A stretch of DNA of 64,000 bases from Halovivax gelatinilyticus (GTDB lineage: Archaea > Halobacteriota > Halobacteria > Halobacteriales > Natrialbaceae): NCBI RefSeq assembly GCF_024300625.1, contig NZ_CP101322.1:633992-697991 (forward strand). The letters are read 5' to 3'. The translations under genes were made by a program, and so were the position numbers. Positions 60,003 to 64,000 of this stretch are shown piece after piece (within the stretch, counting starts at the first letter, position 1; every line of letters begins with the position of its first letter). The notes under the pieces are model-generated. The model was not told the DNA's origin. It worked only from the letters and a program-made list of their open reading frames with translations, and did no database searches.

Positions 60003-61460
60003 ATGGAACGACCGTCCGATTCGAACGAGTACACGCTGGACGGCGCCGTCGACGGGCAACCGCCCGATCGATCGAACGAGGAGCCGCTGCTCGCCGTCGA
60101 GGGGCTGACGAAGTACTACGACGCGAGCACCGGATTCGTCGACCGGCTGCTCGGCCGAGAGCGGAAGGTCCGGGCGGTCGACGGCATCGACCTCGAACTG
60201 TACGAGGGCGAAACCCTCGGCATCGTCGGCGAGAGCGGCTGCGGGAAGACCACGCTCGGCCGGGCGATGCTCCAGCTGGTCGAACCGACAGACGGAGCGG
60301 TCTACTATCGAGGTGAGGAGCTGACCGGCGCGTCGAGTAAGCGGATTCGTGAACTCCGAACGGACCTCCAGTACATCTTTCAGGACCCGTTCTCGAGTCT
60401 GAACCCCCGGCTGACGGTCGGCGACATCATCGGCGAACCGCTCGACATTCACGACATCGCCGAGGGCGAAGCGCGGACGGAACGCATCTACGACCTCTTA
60501 GAGACCGTCGGGTTGAACGCCAGTCACACCTACCGCTATCCTCACGAGTTCTCCGGCGGACAGCGCCAGCGAATCGGTATCGCCCGCGCGCTCGCCGTCG
60601 ATCCAGAGGTGATCGTCTGCGACGAACCCGTAAGCGCCCTCGACGTCAGCGTCCAGGCCCAGATTCTGAACTTACTCGAGGACCTTCAGGACGAGTTCGA
60701 CCTCTCGTACATCTTCATCGCCCACGACCTCTCCGTCGTCGAACACATCTCCGACCGTATCGGCGTCATGTACCTCGGGAAGATGGCCGAGATCGGCTCG
60801 ACGGCGGAGGTGTTTACCCCGCCGTACCACCCCTACACTGAGGCGCTGCTGTCGGCGATCCCGGAACCCGATCCGCGGTGGGAGGGTGATCAAATTTTTC
60901 TCCCCGGTGACGTCCCCTCGCCGCTCAACCCGCCGTCGGGGTGTCGGTTTCACACCCGCTGTCCGCGCGTCATCCAGCCCGCGGGCTACGACCTCGAACA
61001 GTCGGTCTGGCGCGACGTGATGACCTTCAAGCTCAGACTCCGCGAGGCCGACGGACTCGAAGCGGTTACGGCGATCGAAGGCGCGAGTGACGGCGAGATG
61101 CGAACGGATGCCGACGAACCCGAAGACGCCATCGAACCGCCGGATCCGAGCGAGATTTCGAGAGACCACCTGGACGAACTGGTCCGCGAGGAGTTTTCGC
61201 TCCCGGCGTACCTCGAAGATCCCGACGCAGAAGACGTCATCAGCGACACCGTCGGTCTGCTCTACGACGGCGACCTCGAGGGCGCCTCGACCCGCCTCGA
61301 TCGAGCGTTCGAATCGCCGTGTGAAGTTCACCCGCCGGCGCTGTACCCGACCGGCGAGACCCACCGCATCGCCTGCCTGCTGTACGACGATCGCTACACC
61401 GGCGAGGAGTTTCGCGAACCCGCGACCGGCGGGACCGACGAAGCCGCAGCCGACGACTGA
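60003..61460 (+). CDS. dppF: Peptide/nickel ABC transporter ATPase, DppF type, with insertion
   Basis: A 485-residue ABC ATPase, about 140 residues longer than bacterial DppF. Walker A GESGCGKT is at 76-83; FQDPFSSLNPRL, signature FSGGQRQRIGIARAL and Walker B VIVCDEPVSALDVS follow. The C-terminal oligopeptide/dipeptide domain is split: GCRFHTRCPRVIQP (about 313-326) is followed by about 105 acidic, helical residues before the rest of the domain, SPCEVHPPAL and THRIACLLYDD (about 437-465). I recall a similar insertion in other haloarchaeal DppF proteins. Last gene of the operon. Confidence 0.9.
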   Translation: MERPSDSNEYTLDGAVDGQPPDRSNEEPLLAVEGLTKYYDASTGFVDRLLGRERKVRAVDGIDLELYEGETLGIVGESGCGKTTLGRAMLQLVEPTDGAVYYRGEELTGASSKRIRELRTDLQYIFQDPFSSLNPRLTVGDIIGEPLDIHDIAEGEARTERIYDLLETVGLNASHTYRYPHEFSGGQRQRIGIARALAVDPEVIVCDEPVSALDVSVQAQILNLLEDLQDEFDLSYIFIAHDLSVVEHISDRIGVMYLGKMAEIGSTAEVFTPPYHPYTEALLSAIPEPDPRWEGDQIFLPGDVPSPLNPPSGCRFHTRCPRVIQPAGYDLEQSVWRDVMTFKLRLREADGLEAVTAIEGASDGEMRTDADEPEDAIEPPDPSEISRDHLDELVREEFSLPAYLEDPDAEDVISDTVGLLYDGDLEGASTRLDRAFESPCEVHPPALYPTGETHRIACLLYDDRYTGEEFREPATGGTDEAAADD

Positions 61461-61575
61461 GCCGTCGCGCCCGTGTCGGTCGAACTGACAGCGTCGATCG
61501 GTCGCCCCGATCCGGCGGCTCCACCGGGCAATCGTCGGCACGTCGCTTTTGTCCGTCCACTCCGTGCTAGGGGTG

Positions 61576-62115
61576 ATGCGTCGGATCTACGAGTCGGAGG
61601 CAGTCGAACGCGACGACACACCCTTTACCCCCGGCGAACGAGCGCGTTCGGCGAAACCCGAGGCGTTTCGCTCGATCCCGGGTGGGAGCGTGAGTCGGTG
61701 GTTTCTACCCGATTGGATCCGATACCGGGCACTTTCGATCGACATCGAGACGGCAAAAGAGACGTACGCCGTCGGCGAACGGATCCGCTTTGCGGTCACG
61801 ATACGAAACGCGATGCCGTTTCCCGTGACGATCCCGACGGTGACGCCGCTTCTGTGGACCTGGCACGTCGACGGACACGAGGCGGCGGCGACGTTCGACC
61901 GAGAGGAACCGATCACGGAATCGCGCGCGTTCACGTTCGACCGTGGCGAGCGAAAACGGTTCGTGCGTCGGTGGGATCAACGGTATCAGGTCGCCGCGTC
62001 GGAGTGGGAGCCGGCCGGGCCCGGAACGTACACGATCGGGGCGTCGCTCAACGTGGAGTCACCCGAACGCTGGGGGCTCACGGCCGACACGACCGTCGAG
62101 GTACGCAATCCGTAA
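61576..62115 (+). CDS. Haloarchaeal beta-rich protein, BsuPI/DUF7974-like
   Basis: A 179-residue soluble protein. After about 45 residues the pattern is of a beta-sandwich: ALSIDIETAKETYAVGERIR, FAVTIRNAMPFPVTIP, TWHVDGHEAA, FDRGERKRFVRRWDQRY and AGPGTYTIGASLNV. The NGE-like alternation of strands and the phrase VTIRNAMPFPVT resemble BsuPI-type intracellular inhibitor domains and a haloarchaeal family I think is DUF7974; neither name is certain. It has its own position 115 bp after dppF. The start is ATG 61576; GTG or earlier codons are possible. Confidence 0.65.
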   Translation: MRRIYESEAVERDDTPFTPGERARSAKPEAFRSIPGGSVSRWFLPDWIRYRALSIDIETAKETYAVGERIRFAVTIRNAMPFPVTIPTVTPLLWTWHVDGHEAAATFDREEPITESRAFTFDRGERKRFVRRWDQRYQVAASEWEPAGPGTYTIGASLNVESPERWGLTADTTVEVRNP

Positions 62116-62249
62116 TCAGCCACACGACGCAAGCGATATCAGACGTGGCGACCGAGCCGACCGATCTGGATCACGACGGCCCCCGAGAGACGGCTCGCGG
62201 ACGGACGAATGCCGTGAATTTATAGCCCGTCGCTTCGTGGCCGGCGATA

Positions 62250-63311
62250 ATGCGCGTGGCCGCCGTCTCGCTCCGGACCGCCCACCACGAGGAGACGGAC
62301 GCGACCGGGCGGTTCCGGACGGTTCTCGAATTACTTCGCGACGGCGGCCACGACGTGCACGTCCTGTGTGCCCGCTGGTGGCCAGACGACCGAGACGTCG
62401 TCGCCGACGACGGCATTACCTACCACGGACTGGTCCCGACCCGCGACGCCGGTCGCTCGTTCTGCTGGCGGCTGCCGATCGCGATCCGCCGGCTCGGCGC
62501 GGACGTCGTTCACGTCGCCGCGGAACCGCCGGCGCAGGTGCTCGCCGCGCGGTGGGGAACGACGCTCTCGAACGTACCGCTCGTCGCCGAGTGGACCGGC
62601 GCCAACGGCTCGAAAGAGACGCGCGACTACCGTCGAGCGGCCAGGCGAGCCGACGCCGTCGTCACCCCGTCCCGACTGGTCCGAACCTGGGTCCGCGAAC
62701 TCGGCGTCGACGGCGAGGACGTCGCCGTCGTCCCGGATCCGATCGATCTCGACCGAATTCGGTCGATCGAGCCGGCCGATTCGACAGACGTCGTCTACGC
62801 CCGTCGACTCGACGAGGGAGCGAACCTAGAGAGCGTCCTGCTCGGGCTGGCGGAACTGCGCACCAAGGACTGGACCGCGACCGTCGTCGGTGACGGCCCA
62901 CGACGGGGCGCCTACCAGGAGATGGCCCGAGAGCTGCGAATCGACGACCGGATCGACTTCGTCGGCGCCGCCGACCGCGACGAGCGCATCGCCATCTACC
63001 GCGGCGGGCACGTCTTCGCCCAGACGGCCGAGTTCTGTCTCTACCCGACAGAGCTGGCCTGGGCGCTCGCCTGTGGTTGCGTCGGCGTCGTCGAGTACCA
63101 CGTCGACTCAGCCGGTCACGAACTCGTCGAGGGACGCGAACGCGGCTTCCGGACGACCAGCGAGACCGAACTTACCGACGCGATCGTCACCGCCGGTCAA
63201 CTCGAGCGAACGGACTTCGACGACTCGTTCGAGGCGCTCGATCGGCGGGCGGTTCGCAACCAGTACCTGAATCTCTACGAAACTCTCCAGGACGAAGCCG
63301 GACTGTTCTGA
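62250..63311 (+). CDS. Glycosyltransferase (GT4-like, GT-B fold)
   Basis: A 353-residue GT-B glycosyltransferase. The N-terminal Rossmann half has VLELLRDGGHDVHVLCARWW and DVVHVAAEPPAQVLAARWG; the C-terminal half has VVPDPIDLDRI, ATVVGDGPRRGAYQEMAREL, IDFVGAADRDERIAIYRGGH and the donor-site region FCLYPTELAWALACGCVGVV, in which the usual E-x7-E motif appears as PTELAWALACG with a weak second acid. It probably uses a nucleotide sugar to build a cell-surface or lipid-linked glycan. Confidence 0.82.
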   Translation: MRVAAVSLRTAHHEETDATGRFRTVLELLRDGGHDVHVLCARWWPDDRDVVADDGITYHGLVPTRDAGRSFCWRLPIAIRRLGADVVHVAAEPPAQVLAARWGTTLSNVPLVAEWTGANGSKETRDYRRAARRADAVVTPSRLVRTWVRELGVDGEDVAVVPDPIDLDRIRSIEPADSTDVVYARRLDEGANLESVLLGLAELRTKDWTATVVGDGPRRGAYQEMARELRIDDRIDFVGAADRDERIAIYRGGHVFAQTAEFCLYPTELAWALACGCVGVVEYHVDSAGHELVEGRERGFRTTSETELTDAIVTAGQLERTDFDDSFEALDRRAVRNQYLNLYETLQDEAGLF

Positions 63312-63358
63312 ATCGATCGTCACACGGAGAATTCACTGCGCTGAGCACGGACGGTACC

Positions 63359-63408
63359 GACACCCGGACGAGAACGCGTCATCGACACCCGGACGAGAAC
63401 GCGTCATC
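63359..63408. repeat. Perfect 25-bp tandem duplication at a gene 3' end
   Basis: The 25-mer beginning GACACCCGGACGAGAACGCG occurs twice in exact tandem (63359-63383 and 63384-63408). The right copy contains the stop codon of the leftward methyltransferase gene (63404-63406). Confidence 0.9.
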
Positions 63409-64000
63409 GGCACCGGGCGAGGACGTACCGCCACTGTCCCCCGCCGAGTTCGTCATCGAGCGTCCACTCGTTCTCGACGGAAAATCCCGCCGCGTCGAGT
63501 GCGTCTTTCGACCGGTCGATGTCGTGGAAACTCCAGGACATTTCGGCACCGCCGTCGAGCCAATCCGGGTTGGATCCCTCCCACGCGCCCTCTCCGAGCG
63601 TGACGAGGAGCCAGCCGTTCGGGCGGAGCACGCGTTCGAACTCGGCGAAGACCGTCTCGTGCTCGTCGCGGGGAACGTGGATCACCGAGTGGAAGGCACA
63701 GACCGCGTCGAACGTCTCCGGTTCGAACGGCAACGCGGTGAGATCGCCCTGTGCGAGCGTCGCGGCCGCACCGCCCCCACGACTCGCCAGTTCGAGTTGG
63801 GCGCGCGAGACGTCGAGACCGACGACGTCCGCCCCCGCCTCGGCGAGCGGCCGCGTCGCGGCCGTGCCATCGCCACAGCCGGCGTCGAGGACGGTCGGTT
63901 CGGCGTCGTCGATCCGATCGAGTAGCTCCCGCAGAAGCTGGCGTTCTCCCTCGTCCTGATCGCGTTCTGCGGCGTAGGTCTCCGCGAGGTGGTCGTAACC
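63404..64000 (-). CDS. SAM-dependent methyltransferase, C-terminal part (runs off right edge)
   Basis: The last 198 codons of a leftward gene whose start is beyond base 64000. Visible motifs are TVLDAGCGDGTAATRPLAEA (motif I), VVGLDVSRAQLELA, LPFEPETFDAVCAFHSVIHV and RVLRPNGWLLVTLGEGAWEG, a class I Methyltransf_11 protein. The WEGSNPDWLDGGAEMSWSFH segment and the ending GGGQWRYVLARCR are typical of a haloarchaeal small-molecule methyltransferase group. The substrate is unknown. Its 3' end lies in a 25-bp tandem duplication. Confidence 0.85.
   Translation of the reverse strand, partial: GYDHLAETYAAERDQDEGERQLLRELLDRIDDAEPTVLDAGCGDGTAATRPLAEAGADVVGLDVSRAQLELASRGGGAAATLAQGDLTALPFEPETFDAVCAFHSVIHVPRDEHETVFAEFERVLRPNGWLLVTLGEGAWEGSNPDWLDGGAEMSWSFHDIDRSKDALDAAGFSVENEWTLDDELGGGQWRYVLARCR

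Overview
The window comes from the chromosome of a halophilic archaeon (class Halobacteria). The sequence is GC-rich and the encoded proteins are strongly acidic. It carries a transcription factor TFB, sn-glycerol-1-phosphate dehydrogenase (the first step of archaeal ether lipids), an S-layer glycoprotein with a PGF-CTERM anchor, twin-arginine and lipobox signal peptides on secreted proteins, and TATA-type, often nearly leaderless promoters. I cannot fix the genus from sequence alone. No rRNA, tRNA or CRISPR array was found.

Layout. 0-18 kb is mostly housekeeping: a glutaredoxin-thioredoxin reductase fusion, DUF357, TFB, small zinc-ribbon and UPF proteins, 8-oxoguanine glycosylase, a beta-CASP nuclease, acylphosphatase, NAD(P)H-hydrate repair, MoaC, GlmM, cytidine deaminase, a DUF488 protein and a nucleoside phosphorylase. 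Two things break this pattern. One is a frameshifted hybrid of a beta-type and an alpha-type proteasome subunit (12129-12994). The other is a roughly 1.5-kb AT-richer island (15139-16674) inserted between cdd and the DUF488 gene and flanked by about 91 percent identical copies of their 3' ends. It encodes a cysteine-rich secreted protein that looks like a halocin C8-type precursor, plus a small membrane protein.

18-28 kb is a mixed region: a VapC-type toxin with a winged-helix partner, the diadenylate cyclase DacZ coupled to an MscS-like channel, the S-layer gene with a long leader, a strongly base-paired intergenic segment (24277-24420) that I propose as a structured RNA, an HTH regulator followed by a small conserved protein, and two convergent, distantly related two-gene modules (HTH regulator plus partner) that resemble an undescribed toxin-antitoxin family.

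28-39 kb holds a methyltransferase, a penicillin-acylase-family hydrolase coupled to membrane proteins, glutamate dehydrogenase, an MFS transporter, and NikR with a His/Asp-rich nickel/cobalt transporter and a candidate operator.

39-64 kb is dominated by peptide use: M32, M28 and S9 peptidases and two complete peptide/nickel-type ABC transporter operons (leftward at 43-48.7 kb, rightward at 54.9-61.5 kb). Between them lie EgsA, an SLC13/RCK-type anion transporter and a PPOX-like protein. The right end has a small beta-rich protein, a glycosyltransferase and a truncated methyltransferase.

Function as a whole: imported or externally cleaved peptides could feed the cytosolic peptidases and glutamate dehydrogenase. 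DacZ, MscS and the S-layer gene form an envelope/osmotic cluster. The accessory loci (halocin-like island, toxin-antitoxin-like pairs, hybrid proteasome remnant) are the most likely places for new biology.
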